Positions 33,431 to 44,965 of a stretch of DNA of 64,000 nt are shown one piece after another (positions within the stretch are counted from its first letter, which is position 1; each line of letters begins with the position of its first letter). Source of the DNA: Zhengitettix transpicula (lineage: Eukaryota; Arthropoda; Insecta; Orthoptera; Tetrigidae). The position numbers were made by a program, and so were the translations under genes. Location: positions 90,822,947-90,886,946 of the forward strand of contig CM073590.1 of the NCBI GenBank assembly GCA_037074705.1, given 5' to 3'. The notes below the pieces were generated by a model. That model was not told the origin of the DNA. It worked only from the letters and a program-made list of their open reading frames with translations, and made no database searches.

Positions 33431-33774
33431 AGTGTTTCTACCGACTGTTGGGCTGAGACGCGTCTACCACCCCCAGAAGCGGGTCGGTATTATCAGTAGA
33501 GCACTTTTAGGTGTTGGGTGGAGGAACGCTGCAATAAAATAACGCGAATACAACCGAGATTGGAGTCAAATCCAAGGATATGGATGTCGTCCAGTTCAAT
33601 TATAGCATCAAATTGGCCATTTAGCCCCAATGGGCGGCAGTGGATGGGATGGAAATTTTCTAACATGTTAAATCATCGATATTAGCGTGGAATAAATAAA
33701 TGCCGGGACCATTGACGTTGATAGTATTTCTACCGATGTTGTTTGTAGGCATGATAGGGGTGGTGCTGGAGGGG

Positions 33775-34660
33775 ATTTCCTTGAAAATAACGGGAACACA
33801 ACCGAGATTCGAGTCAAATCGAAGGTAATGGATGTCCCTGAATTTATTTATGACAATCTGGACAACGCGCGGGTATCGGCTGGGTTGGGATTTGTTGACC
33901 GGCTGTTTTTTGCGTCGATTAAATATATTTCGGGATGAATTACATTAATAAAATTTCCCTACATGTTATCTGTGAATAATTTCAACCCCTTTCGGACTCA
34001 TAAGGGTGCACATTTAAGGGTGGGCGTGAAGTAGCATTACATAAAAAGAAACCAGAAACTATCGGGATTGTCACTGAGTTTAATTAATTTCCTTGAAAAT
34101 AACTTGAAAACAAACGAGATTCGAGTCAAATCGAAGGTAATGGATGTCCCTGAATTTATTTATGACAATCTGGACAACGCGCGGGTATCGGCTGGGTTGG
34201 GATGAGTTGACCGGCTGTTTTTGCGTCAATTAAATGTATTTCGGGATGAATTAGATTAATAAAACTTCCCTACATGTTCTCTATGAATAATTTCAACCCC
34301 TTTCGGACTCATAAGGGTGGGCGTGAAGTAGCATTACATAAAAAGAAACCAGAAGCTATCGGGATTGTCACTGAGCTATTAATTTCCTTGAAAATAACGG
34401 GAAAACAACCGAGATTCGAGTCAAATCGAAGGTAATGGATGTTGCTGAATTTATTTATGACAATCTGGACAACGCGCGGGTATCGGCTGGGTTGGGATGA
34501 GTTGACCGGCTTTTTTTTCGTCAATTAAATATATTTCGGGATGAATTAGATTAATAAAATTTCCCTACATGTTCTCTGTGTGTAATTTCAACCCCTTTCG
34601 GACTAGGAAGGGTGCACCCTTAAGGGTTTGCGTGGAAGTAGCATTAGATAAAAATAAACC
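33775..34660. repeat. About 300-bp tandem repeat, three units
   Basis: GAGATTCGAGTCAAATCG starts at 33803, 34112 and 34411 (intervals 309 and 299). Each unit contains GACAACGCGCGGGTATCGG and GGGATGAATTA. Element B has a single unit at 37309. Confidence 0.9.
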
Positions 34661-35243
34661 AGAAACTATCAGGATTGTCACTGAGTTTAATTATGACATT
34701 AAACTTGACCGTTTAAGTCCCCGAAGCGGGAGTGGTCGGGGGTGAAAAATTTCAAACATGTTAAACGGTCGATATTTGCGATAATTATTTCCTGGGGTTA
34801 ATTACTTTGATAGTATTTATACCGATGTTGTTTGTGTATAATTTAACCCGTGTGAGGGGAGCAAGCTTAGGGGTGGGGTGGAGGTACGTTAAATAAAATC
34901 CCGCAGAAACAACCGAGAATCGAATCAATTCCGTGACTATGAATGTCGCTGAATCTAATTGTGACAACCTGGGTAACGCGACGGGTTTGGGAGTTGTTGG
35001 GCGAGGGAATAAATTTTCAGACAATGTAATCGGCCGATTTTTGCGTGGAATACATTCTTTTTCATTATCGCATATTTGTGGGGGTGGTCATCTTCTAACA
35101 TGTAAAAACGGCCGATATATTTAGTCAATGACTTCATCCCCCTTCGGCATGGGAGGTGAGCACATTTAGGAATAGGGTTCGAGGAGCTTTACATAAAAAT
35201 AGCGCAAATTGGAGTCTTATGGATGGTTATAGATAAATGACAT

Positions 35244-35270
35244 CTCGGGCAACGCCGGGCACCCAGCTAG
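35244..35270 (+). other. Helitron 3' terminal hairpin and CTAG of element A
   Basis: Stem CTCGG (35244-35248) pairs with CCGGG (35255-35259) around GCAACG, followed by CACCCAG and CTAG. Such a hairpin marks the end of rolling-circle transfer. The next base, 35271, is the first base of element B. Confidence 0.75.
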
Positions 35271-38177
35271 TCTGATAAATAAAAAAGAGTGTATGTTTGT
35301 TTGTATGTTTGTTTGTATATTTGTATGTTCGTTATAGAAATCTACACCGGTAGAGCAAATTTCACCAAATTTCGTACACGTGTTCTTTACGACCAGGAAA
35401 CAAACACTGTCGGGGTGAGACATGTCTACCACCCCCAGAAGCGGGGTTGCACGGGGGTTGAAATATTTAAACATGCTAAAACAGCCGATATTTTAGTCGG
35501 ATAATAATTTTTAGGGGTCCAAGATATTTATAGTGTTTCTACCGATGTTTTCTAAATATAATTTTCATCCCCTACACCCTGGGAAAAGGGCACCCTTAGG
35601 GTTTGGGGTGGAGAATACAAATCTATACCGGTGGATCAAATTTCACCAAATTTCGTACACGTGTTCTTTGCGACCAGGAAAACAACACTGTTGAGGTGAG
35701 ACGCACCTACCACCCCCTGAAGCGGGGGTGGACGGGGGTGGAAATATTTGAACATGCTAAAACAGTTGATATTTCAGTCGGATAAATATTTTTAGGGGTA
35801 AAAGATATTTATAGTCTTTCCACTGATGATATCTGAATATAATTTTCAACCTCTACAGCCTGGGGAAAGAGCAACCCTAGCGTTTGGGGTGGAGAATACA
35901 AATCTTTACCGCTGGAGCAAATTTCACCAAATTTCGTACACGGGTTCTTTACGACCAGGAAAACAACACTGTCGGGATGAGACGCGTCTACCAACCCCAG
36001 AAGCGGGGGTGGACGGGGGTTGAAATACTTAAACATGCTGAAACTGCAGGTATTAGATTTGGATAAATATTTTCAGGGTCAAAGATATTGATTGTGTTTC
36101 TACCGATGTTATCTGAATATAATATTCATCTCCTACGCCCTGGGAAAAGGGCACTTTTAGGGTTTGGGGTGGAGTTGCTTTACAGAAAAATAACGCGAAT
36201 ACAACCGAGTTTGTAGTCAAATCGAAAGTTATGGATGTCAGTGAGTTTACTTCGGATAAATATTTTTAATTGCCCATTTAACCCGAAAGGGTGGGGGTTG
36301 GAAGGGGAGATAAACAGTCAGTTCTTGCGCGTTCTTGGAGGAGAATTACGTGAATACTATTTCAACGGATGTTGTTGAAAATATAAATCCCTTTAGACAT
36401 TAGTAGTGAGCTTGCTTAGGGCTGGGGGTGAGAATTGTCTATTATTCTAAAACTTCCAAAATGTTATGTGTTGATGGGTAAACTAGATTTATAGTGTTTC
36501 TACCGATGTGGTATGAGTAAAAATTCAACCCTTTCCACCACGGGAAAGTAGCAAATTTAGGGGTGGTGTTGTTCATACTATTTTAACCGATGTTGTTTTC
36601 ATTAATAACGACGTTTAATTTTATAAATAAAAATCAGTGTATGTATGTATGTATGTTTGTTTGTTTGTATGTTTGTATGTTTGTATATTTGTATGTTTCT
36701 GTATTTGTATATTTGTATATTTGTATGTTCGTTATACAAATCTACACCGCTGGAGAAAATTTCACCAAATTTCGTACACGTGTTCTTTGCGACCAGGAAA
36801 CAAACACTGTCGGGGTGAGACCGAGTCTACCACCCCCCAGGGAGCGGGGGTGAACAGGGGTGGAAATATTTAAACCTGCTAAAACAGTCGATATTTCAGT
36901 CGGACAAATATTTTTAGGGGTCACAGATATTGATAGTGTTTCTACCGACTGTTGGGGTGAGACGCGTCTACCACCCCCAGAAGCGGGTCGGGATTATTAG
37001 TAGAGCACTTTTAGGTGTTGGGTGGAGGAACGCTGAAATAAAATAACGCGAATACAACCAAGATTGGAGTCAAATCCAAGGTTATGGATGTCGTCCAGTT
37101 CAATTACAGCATCAAATTGGCCATTTAGCCCCAATGGGCGGGAGTGGATGGGATGGAAATTTTCTAACATGTTAAATCATCGATATTAGCGTGGAATAAA
37201 TAAATGCCGGGACCATTGACGTTGATAGTATTTCTACCGATGTTGTTTGTAAGCATGATAGGGGTGGGGCTGGAGGGGATTTCCTTGAAAATAACGGGAA
37301 AACAACCGAGATTCGAGTCAAATCGAAGGTAATGGATGTCGCTGAATTTATTTATGACAATCTGGACAACGCGCGGGTATCGGCTGGGTTGGGATGAGTT
37401 GACCGGCTTTTTTTCGTAAATTAAATATATTTCGGGATGAATTAGATTAATAAAATTTCTTTACATGTTCTCTGCGTGTAATTTCAACCCCTTTCGGACT
37501 TGGAAGGGTGCACCCTTAAGGGTTGGCGTGGATGTAGTATTAGATAAAAATAAACCAGAAACTATCAGGATTGTCACTGAGTTTAATTATGACATTAAAC
37601 TTGACCGTTTAAGTCCCCGAAGCGGGAGTGGTCGGGGGTGAAAAATTTCAAACATGTTAAACGGTCGATATTTGCGATAATTATTTCCTGGGGTTAATTA
37701 CTTTGATAGTATTTATACCGATGTTGTTTGTGTATAATTTAACCCCTGTGAGGGGAGCAAGCTTAGGGGTGGGGTGGAGGTACGTTAAATAAAATCCCGC
37801 AAAAACAACCGAGAATCGAATCAATTCAGAGACTATGAATGTCGCTGAGTCTAATTGTGACAACCTGGGTAACGCGACGGGTTTGGGAGGTGTTGGGCGG
37901 GGGAATAAATTTTCAGACAATGTAATCGGCCGATTTTTGCGTGGAATACATTCTTTTTCATTATCGCATATTTGTGGGGGTGGTCATCTTCTAACATGTA
38001 AAAACGGCCGATATATTTAGTCAATGACTTCAGCCCCCTTCGGCATGGGAGGTGAGCACATTTAGGGATAGAGTTCGAGGAGCTTTACATAAAAATAGCG
38101 CAAAAGTAACCAAAATTGGAGTCTTATGGATGGTTATAGATAAATGACATCTCGGGCAACGCCGGGCACCCAGCTAG
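35271..38177 (+). mobile_element. Helitron-like element B (non-autonomous, 2907 bp)
   Basis: It begins TCTGATAAATAAAAAAGAG directly after A's CTAG and ends with the same hairpin and CTAG (38174-38177), followed by T. The sequence is collinear with A but shorter, with three satellite units in place of nine and one 300-bp unit in place of three. The bridge, internal head and tail are kept. The shared tail parts (34680-35270 and 37570-38177) differ at only a few positions per hundred by eye. No protein is encoded. Confidence 0.75.
35338..36130. repeat. 281-bp satellite in element B, three units
   Basis: Unit starts GAAATCTACACCGG (35338), CAAATCTATACCGG (35619) and CAAATCTTTACCGC (35900) are 281 bp apart. 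They correspond to the first, fourth-type and second/third-type units of A. Confidence 0.9.
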
Positions 38178-39850
38178 TATTCTATAAAATCAGAGGAATT
38201 TATCAGATCAAACACCTTCATTTCATCCATTACTAAAGTCATTCAACACGAGTCTATACCTTTTAATCTTCGTTTAGCCTCGCTTTAAGCGAACAAAATT
38301 TATAAGTAGCAAATAACCTACAATAAAAATAAACTGTAGCACACAACAACTTTAATTTGATTGTTTACACATAATTAGGAAGTTTAAAATTACTTCTCAT
38401 TATGAGACGCAAAATTGTATTGAAGCTCTAAGATAACCCCAAAGGGGTCTCTTTTCTGATCCATTGGAAATATGCAATTTTGGGGGAAATCTAATATTTT
38501 TGTCTATATACATGAACAGAAACGCCAAATAAATATTTCGGCAGATTTAAGGACTAGGAGTTGAGTCATCTTCATAATTTAAAAATTTATACTCATGCGT
38601 AGTATTAGTTATACATTGTTAAATCATTTTTGTCGGCACATTGTAAATTTTAAAACATACAGAATAATATCAACTATTATTTTCTAGTTAAATGTAATTG
38701 TTTAGGCACAAATATAGAGATTAAAAGGTAAAATTTATAAAAACAGACCAATAAATAGGTGTGAATAATTCCAAAATACACTAACGTTTCAACTAAATTT
38801 GCGAAATTTAAGTATAATTGTTAACAACTTTTGAATTCAGATAAGAAAAATAAACAAGTGCAAATAAATTTATATAAAATCAAACAAGTTGTATTAAAAG
38901 TAAAGGATCGTGGATATTGTTGAGTTTCAATTAATCAGATTTTGTACAATAATTATCGTTTTTAACTACTTCGAAACATTAAAATATTATTATGTTCTTC
39001 TTTATTAATAAAATCACTTATTTCGAAAGAAACTACTTGAATTAACTACCTGAATGAATTAAAGCCTTCATCTACATCTCAGGTTAAGCTGTAATAATTT
39101 TACCGTTTTGTTGATCCTGTGAGTGGCTTTATATTTCCTCTGGTTCCTTAAAAGATATATTTTGTGTTCACCTCTGCCGCATAAAGAATATTGGAAATTA
39201 TTGTACAGTTCTACCTGGTTTCAACATCTAAAAATTTACGTTATGGTAATAAAAATAATTTTTGGAGATCATAACGTGTTTGGAGACGATAGTTTCAGGG
39301 TTCTAATGACCGTTTGGTTTGGTCCCATGTATCGAGAATAAGAATCTGAGATATATTACAATGTTTATTATAGATTTCTAACGACTCCTGTAAGTATAAG
39401 TATAAAGGAAGCGTAATATAAGGTTTGTAAATTATGGCTACTTGATATTCCTTTAAGATTTACTCAAACGTATGACGTAAAAATGTATGATAGGAGAGAA
39501 CAATAAAAATTTTGGGATTAGATTATTGGGTGTTATTAAGAGCAAGATGGTTGATTAATTTAATATATGATTATTGTATTAGTTAATAAAAGTTCTAATT
39601 GAAAGTTAATTTTGTAATTAAATAAATAAATACTCATTTATTATAAATTAATTTTATATTTAATTACACTATTGAATTCTTATAATATTGTAAGCATTAG
39701 CAATTAGGTATTGTTTGTATGACAGTTACAACAGTGGTTAATAATGACAATTTAACACTTTTGGTTTGGCGCCACGGCTAAATTCTAAGGTTGGGTGAAA
39801 CGTGCATTTCAAATGTACATCTTTTCAATGCCAGAATACAATATATATTT
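38178..39850. other. AT-rich intergenic DNA; possible RNA-motif remnant near 38515-38575
   Basis: On the minus strand 38575-38515 reads ATGAAGATGACTCAAC and later GCCGAAATATTTATTTGGCG, a pattern like the CTGANGA...CGAAA terminal motifs of Penelope-like elements. It is weak on its own. No gene was seen in the rest. Confidence 0.35.
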
Positions 39851-40370
39851 AGGGGGGGGGTAACAGGCTACATGAGAGTAATACACATGGTGGCAACTCC
39901 CCTTTAAGAGCTTAGGAAGGGATTTGAAAGGGGGGATGTGGAAGGGTAGAGGAAGGTAGCCAAGGGTTAACTATGGCCCCCGGGATATATTTTAAGGATC
40001 CTACCCGGCATTCGCCTAAAGAAATGCAGGACAAACCCTAGAAAAACCTGTATCAGGTAGGTCGAGCATTGGGTACTTGTCCCACGCCCTTCCGATAGCG
40101 GTAGAGGAGTTTGCTGTGGGGACGCAGCATTCTCTTCTCCGTGCCTCGACCAGTTTAGGAGGCAGCTGGCTGACTATTCCAATGGGAATAGCGGACAACT
40201 CTTACCGTATGCCCAATGTCTGTGACCCCGGAACATACACCTCTCAAAACAGGTCGAGGTGCTTCGACTTGTGGGAACCAAAAATGGAGACGAAAAGGCA
40301 TCCCCAAAGATAGCTCCTTCGTATCTCTCCTAAAAGGTTCGACCTGCGAGAGAATATCCCTCCCAGTTTA
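39851..40370 (-). mobile_element. Family-R copy R7 (minus, near full length)
   Basis: It starts with nine G then TAACAGGCTACATGAGAG where other copies have T-run plus AGGG. It passes GATCCTACCCGGCATTCGC, GCTGTGGGGACGCAGC and GACCCCGGAACATACACC, and ends near CTGCGAGAGAATATCC, matching the 5' hairpin region of the intact copy. A second CTGCGAGAGAATTC follows at 40374. The G-run in place of the tail is unusual. Confidence 0.75.
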
Positions 40371-40460
40371 CCTGCGAGAGAATTCTATAGCAGGCCCACA
40401 TCATTACGGAAGAGTAATTTTTTTTTAGCGCAACAGGCTACATGAGGGTGATCCACATTG
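40371..40460 (-). mobile_element. Short family-R tail fragment
   Basis: A T-run (near 40419-40427) is followed by AGCGCAACAGGCTACATGAG and GGTGATCCACATTGG, then unique DNA. It is a strongly 5'-truncated insertion of about 35 bp plus tail next to copy R7. Confidence 0.65.
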
Positions 40461-40839
40461 GATTGTACAAATTGATTTGTTTCAATTTCTGCACACACAT
40501 TTCAAACATTCATACTAAACACGCCGGTAAAAATTAGATAAAATTATGAAAATTAATTATTCATACATTTAAAATAAATGTATTATTTATCAACTCACTC
40601 TGAACCCAATTAGCTTGTAAAATAGCTCAATAAACGTAATAGTCAGAATATACTAATACGTATAATAATTGAAGTCTCCATTATTCAATTAATAATAGTT
40701 TACATGAAATGTGTAGAATTTGGAAATTCTTTTTTATGTTGGTTTATTTTATATGTAAATAGTCTATTTCTTCTTTTTGCCAGAATATTTATTAATCCCA
40801 ATCTTATGTTACACCAGAAAATGATTTACTTGAAATTAA
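40461..40839. other. AT-rich intergenic DNA, nothing recognised
   Basis: Plain AT-rich sequence. Confidence 0.5.
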
Positions 40840-41170
40840 TCTCTTGTACCCTACTCACCCGGCCTCATACTCACGGGTGCTGAACACGTTTTACTTATTC
40901 ACTCATTGAAGTAGAAAAAGTTGGACTTGACAATTATATATATATTAAAATTTTATAATTAATGCTATCCCACCCCAACCTCATATTTCAGGGGCTGAAC
41001 TAGAATTTAATCGACAGGTTTAATTTCGGTATTCAACTTACCGACCTCAGATACTATTAGTATGACAAATGTCTCGTCGATTTCTTATTCGTTTTTCATA
41101 CAATTCTATACTATCCCCGGAAGCGTTCCCTGTCCCATGCCATTAGCGGTTGAAATTAGACTAGAACGAG
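40840..41170 (-). mobile_element. Helitron-family fragment, minus strand
   Basis: Minus-strand blocks such as TTTCAACCGCTAATGGC and CAGCCCCTGAAATATGAG, each followed by a pyrimidine-poor GGGGTGGGAT run, resemble the repeated TTCAACCCC...GGGGTGGGGTGG segments of elements A and B. There are no termini. The assignment rests on pattern rather than long identity. Confidence 0.4.
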
Positions 41171-42029
41171 AGAGTGGCTGAACACATACACCAATCAATT
41201 TTAATTTCTTATATATATTCAAAATTTTATAATAATCTTAATATATGAAAATAAATATAAAGATGTAAGCTAATAAACAGACAAATCAAGTCGATAATTT
41301 AAATACGACAAATAGGTTTATAAATCTTGTAATATTTTTGGGTGTTTACCCATTGAAATTCATGCAACATCACTTAGGTGACATAAAAGAACTTTGGAAA
41401 GTGGGCTTTTGTTTCACATCAACCTAGTGGTGTTACGTAAAGTTTCATATCTGGAACTTATCATCTACACCTACAGGAAAGCAACAAGTTTTGAAGAAAC
41501 GTTGAATGGTTTTTATTTTATTAACTTATTTTGTCTATTTATTTAACTTCTTTGTATCTGAATTTATTGTAGTGTAACTCGTGGATCATTTTATCCTATT
41601 TTAGGTTTGTGATCTGTAGCATTCTGTTTTGTAAATGTGTCCCAATAAATATTATTATCGTAAGTGGAATCACTATCACTTGCTTGAATGGCTGTATATA
41701 TGTGAGCATATATTGTCCGTCTATTTTGGTCTTAATATTAACTATACTGTTTAATATGAATACATTCAGATAAATACAATCGCAATATTTATAGTATAAG
41801 ACTTTCAATCAAAACAATCATTTCCCTGAGAATCATTATTATTAATAATTTCTGTTCTTATGAATCAGATGAAGAATATATAAGATACTGGAGAATATAA
41901 TGTTCAAGTAAAAGAAATATTTTCTACCGTTGGAAATCCAAAAAAAATATATGTCTTTTATGCTGTTCTTCGAAATGCTTTAATGCAATGTTGCTTACAT
42001 ATATATGTTTCTCATGTTACCTTTTAGAC
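41171..42029. other. AT-rich intergenic DNA, nothing recognised
   Basis: No gene recognised. A weak imperfect inverted pair (ACATCACTTAGGTG near 41368 and CACCTAG-like sequence near 41424) was seen. Confidence 0.45.
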
Positions 42030-42480
42030 TTGGCTTGTTTTCTCAGAGGAACAAGCTCTTAAAGGAGGGTGTAAACTCTTCCTACATTATTCATACGGAC
42101 GCTTACGTCTTGGAAGAGGGGTAGAGAAATAATACTGGTAGTGTCACAAGGTTGCCAAGCTCCGTTCTGTTTGCAGAGTAAATATGCTCACATCTATAAC
42201 TACATTACTCGTTTGTGCGCTGTTAGATGCGTGCTTTCGGCCCCGTGACGTGGAAATGTGGACAAGGCGTGAGTTAGAGCTTGCCCCGTCGTTGGCTTAT
42301 TTCCCCAGAGAGAAACGGCAACGCAGCCGATCTGCTTGAGCGAGCAACTAGCACGAGCAAGTGGCAGTGTGACGCGGGCCAGCCTACAGCTGAGGGAATA
42401 ATAACTCATGACACAAAATCTTGACACGCCACTGCAACTAAGCCAAACCATAAAGCATAGGTCCATTCATATTGTCATAA
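42030..42480. other. GC-richer island, possible conserved non-coding element
   Basis: Non-repetitive within the window and rich in GC/CG around 42220-42400. The minus frame 42200-42466 has no known domain. Confidence 0.3.
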
Positions 42481-44889
42481 TCTACATGAAATATTTTGTA
42501 CAAAAGCTATTGTTATGCATAGATAAAAGAGTAAGATAGTTTCACTACGATGGTGACCTCGATTGTATGAAATATAATATTGTTTAACATTTATTTTCAT
42601 ATCTCGTAATTTACATATTCTTCATATCAAATCTAGTCCTTTTTACTTACGGATACAAGAGTGAATTTTATATCGCAGCTGTAAATAGTTGCTTCATTTC
42701 CGAAGGTAAACAGATATTTCAATGTTAAAAAATTGATTTATTCTTTATTAGCCGTTTCCGTTCCTCAATTAATTGTATACAATACAAATCTAGATAAAAG
42801 TTTAAAAATAAATTGCTTATCCAATAATAATAAGCTAAAACCAATATTTTGCGTAAGCTAGTCAGACACAATTGTATAAAATTCCGTGCTGGATAAAATA
42901 TCACACTGAAAATATTAATTATAATAATGTTTTGAATGTAATAGTATTTTACATCAACGTATAATTTATAAATAATATACGTTTCACGGGGATTCTACGT
43001 TTATTTGTTGTCAATATATTATGTTCACATTCGGAAAGTTTTGTCAATTTCGATTTCAAGTTAATTTTTATGCTCAATGTTTCAATCAAAATATATTTAT
43101 TGAATATGAACTTGGCTTGTTATGAAAAATATTTCATTAACTAATATGATAGAAAAAATTCAACTGAGCAAACTTATTAGTATGTATGAAGATGAAGTCG
43201 TGCACATATTCTAAATCTCTAAATAAGTAACACTAATTGTTTACTCCTGATGCTCTCCGTCAGTAACGATTGTATACAAAAAATGGAAACGTTTATCATG
43301 TCTGGAGTAATATAAAAAATGGTGCTGTCCTGTCTTAAATAATTAGGTATACTCAATTTTAACAAAAATGGCGATACAGTTGTAACCAAAAGTTGGTATG
43401 GAAAAATATTAGACGGGATAAGACAATTAGAGAATGCTTTGGCAAGTGTTACAGAATATGAGGTCTAAGAAGAGAGTCGTGAGTCAAATTTCGGCGAGCC
43501 ATTACGACCCAAGCGCTCATAGGAGAACCGTCTATTCGAACTGGAGGCTCATGGGAAATGAATTTCAAAACTTGAAAAAATAAGTGTGCAGTTAACCATT
43601 ACAAAACCTCAGCTCATTCTGACTATACCAGACAGGAGTTAAGTGAACATTATATTGGTAACGGTAATTAGGTAAGATTAATAACAATTACAAAATTATC
43701 GACAAATGAATACGATAATTCCTCAACCTTTTAGACTGTGTATTAAATACAAAACACCCTGACAGGTACATTTCTTGCGATTTCAACATAGATGACATGA
43801 ACGAAACCCGGAAAAAACAGCTTTAAATTTCTGCTTAAATCACATTTTATTTTCGTCAGTAAATAGAGTAACAATGTGGGAGATATTCCTGATTTTACAG
43901 TAAGTAAATTCAGCACAAATTATTACCAAGTATGCTTAATTGATCCGGTTTTTTAGAACACAATTGTCTTATTTTAAACACCAAAGATACTGGTACAACA
44001 ATCCCCAGTTTATAATTTAGCGATCAAGGAAACCTCGACCGGCAAACTACCAGGTCATTACAGACGAATTTTACATTTAGATATACTAAAAAAGAGGAAA
44101 ATAATATGACAATGGATTTCTCTAAAACTAAACGTGATTTATGTATTATTAACTTTAAAGATATTTTAAAATTTAATAATGAACAAAATGTTAAGCAGAA
44201 AAATGGGCTTGGTAAAGAAATAATGATATTAAGTGAAAGATTCAACTTCTTGAATAAACTTAAATAATTTAATTCATCGTTACTTTTTTAAACTACTTTC
44301 AACCGTACAGACATATTTGAAAGAAAGTAGTTGCAGCCAATTTGGAAATTAATTAAAGAAATAAAACTGAAGCTTCATGCAAGTTGTTTGGAAAATGGTT
44401 CATGTAAGCACAATTATAATTCTAAAATAATCATTCCTCACGAAGATCAATTTTTAACCTGTTTTGCTAGAGTTTAGTTCCAATTTTCCACACGTCACTA
44501 ATAATTAGCACAACGTAACCTTCTATGCAAAAATCTGTAAAGATAGTTCAAAATTTAATATTTGTTTAATCGGTTTCTACAAACGAAATTATGAAGGTAT
44601 TGTAAAGCTAAATAATTCGCATTCTGCAGATATATTTGGTACTGAATTTTTTTTAAATCAATGTGCCTATTTAACAGATACTACTCTAAGACGTTGCTTA
44701 AAATACCATTCCTTATTTCCTATATTCTCCAAAATATTAGAAGACATTATATTTAATTAATTACAAATTTTATATTCAAGAACAATATAACAACTTCTAT
44801 AAACACAGTTTTGTATAATGAAATTCTACAAACAATGCAATGGATGAATTTATTCAGAACTTTACAAATTCTCTAAAGTGAAAATGAAA
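42481..44889. other. AT-rich intergenic DNA, nothing firm
   Basis: Minor frames only. The part from 44280 may be an old retroelement (see the next motif), but no domain is readable. Confidence 0.4.
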
Positions 44890-44965
44890 TGACGTGGAAT
44901 GTTCACTACCGTTTCGAAGACACTTGATCTTATAGATCACTCTGATGTTTAGAAAAATAGTACTG
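44890..44965 (-). other. PLE-type terminal motif candidate
   Basis: The minus strand reads CATCAGAGTGATCTATAAG, then GATCA and CTTCGAAACGGTAGTG. A short hairpin TGATC/GATCA and a following CGAAACGG resemble Penelope-type terminal motifs. The CTGANGA strand is degenerate. Confidence 0.3.

Larger units (their letters stand above)
30086..35270 (+). mobile_element. Helitron-like element A (non-autonomous, 5185 bp)
   Basis: It begins TCTTATAAATAAAAAAGAG after an A and ends CTAG (35267-35270). A hairpin CTCGG-GCAACG-CCGGG stands seven bases before the CTAG. TC start, 3' hairpin and CTAG end are Helitron hallmarks. Order inside: TGTATGTTTG microsatellite; nine 281-bp satellite units; a 32.7-33.1 kb bridge; a second head-like microsatellite block (33160-33430); three copies of a roughly 300-bp repeat; a tail region. 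No Rep or helicase coding sequence is present, so mobility would depend on another element. Element B follows with no intervening base. Confidence 0.75.

Noticed and set aside
30086..38177. Search for Rep/helicase coding in the Helitron pair.
   Set aside because: No long frame and no helicase or Rep motifs; both elements are non-autonomous.
41360..41440. Imperfect inverted repeat around an ACATCA...TAGGTG pair.
   Set aside because: Pairing is short and interrupted; not better than chance.
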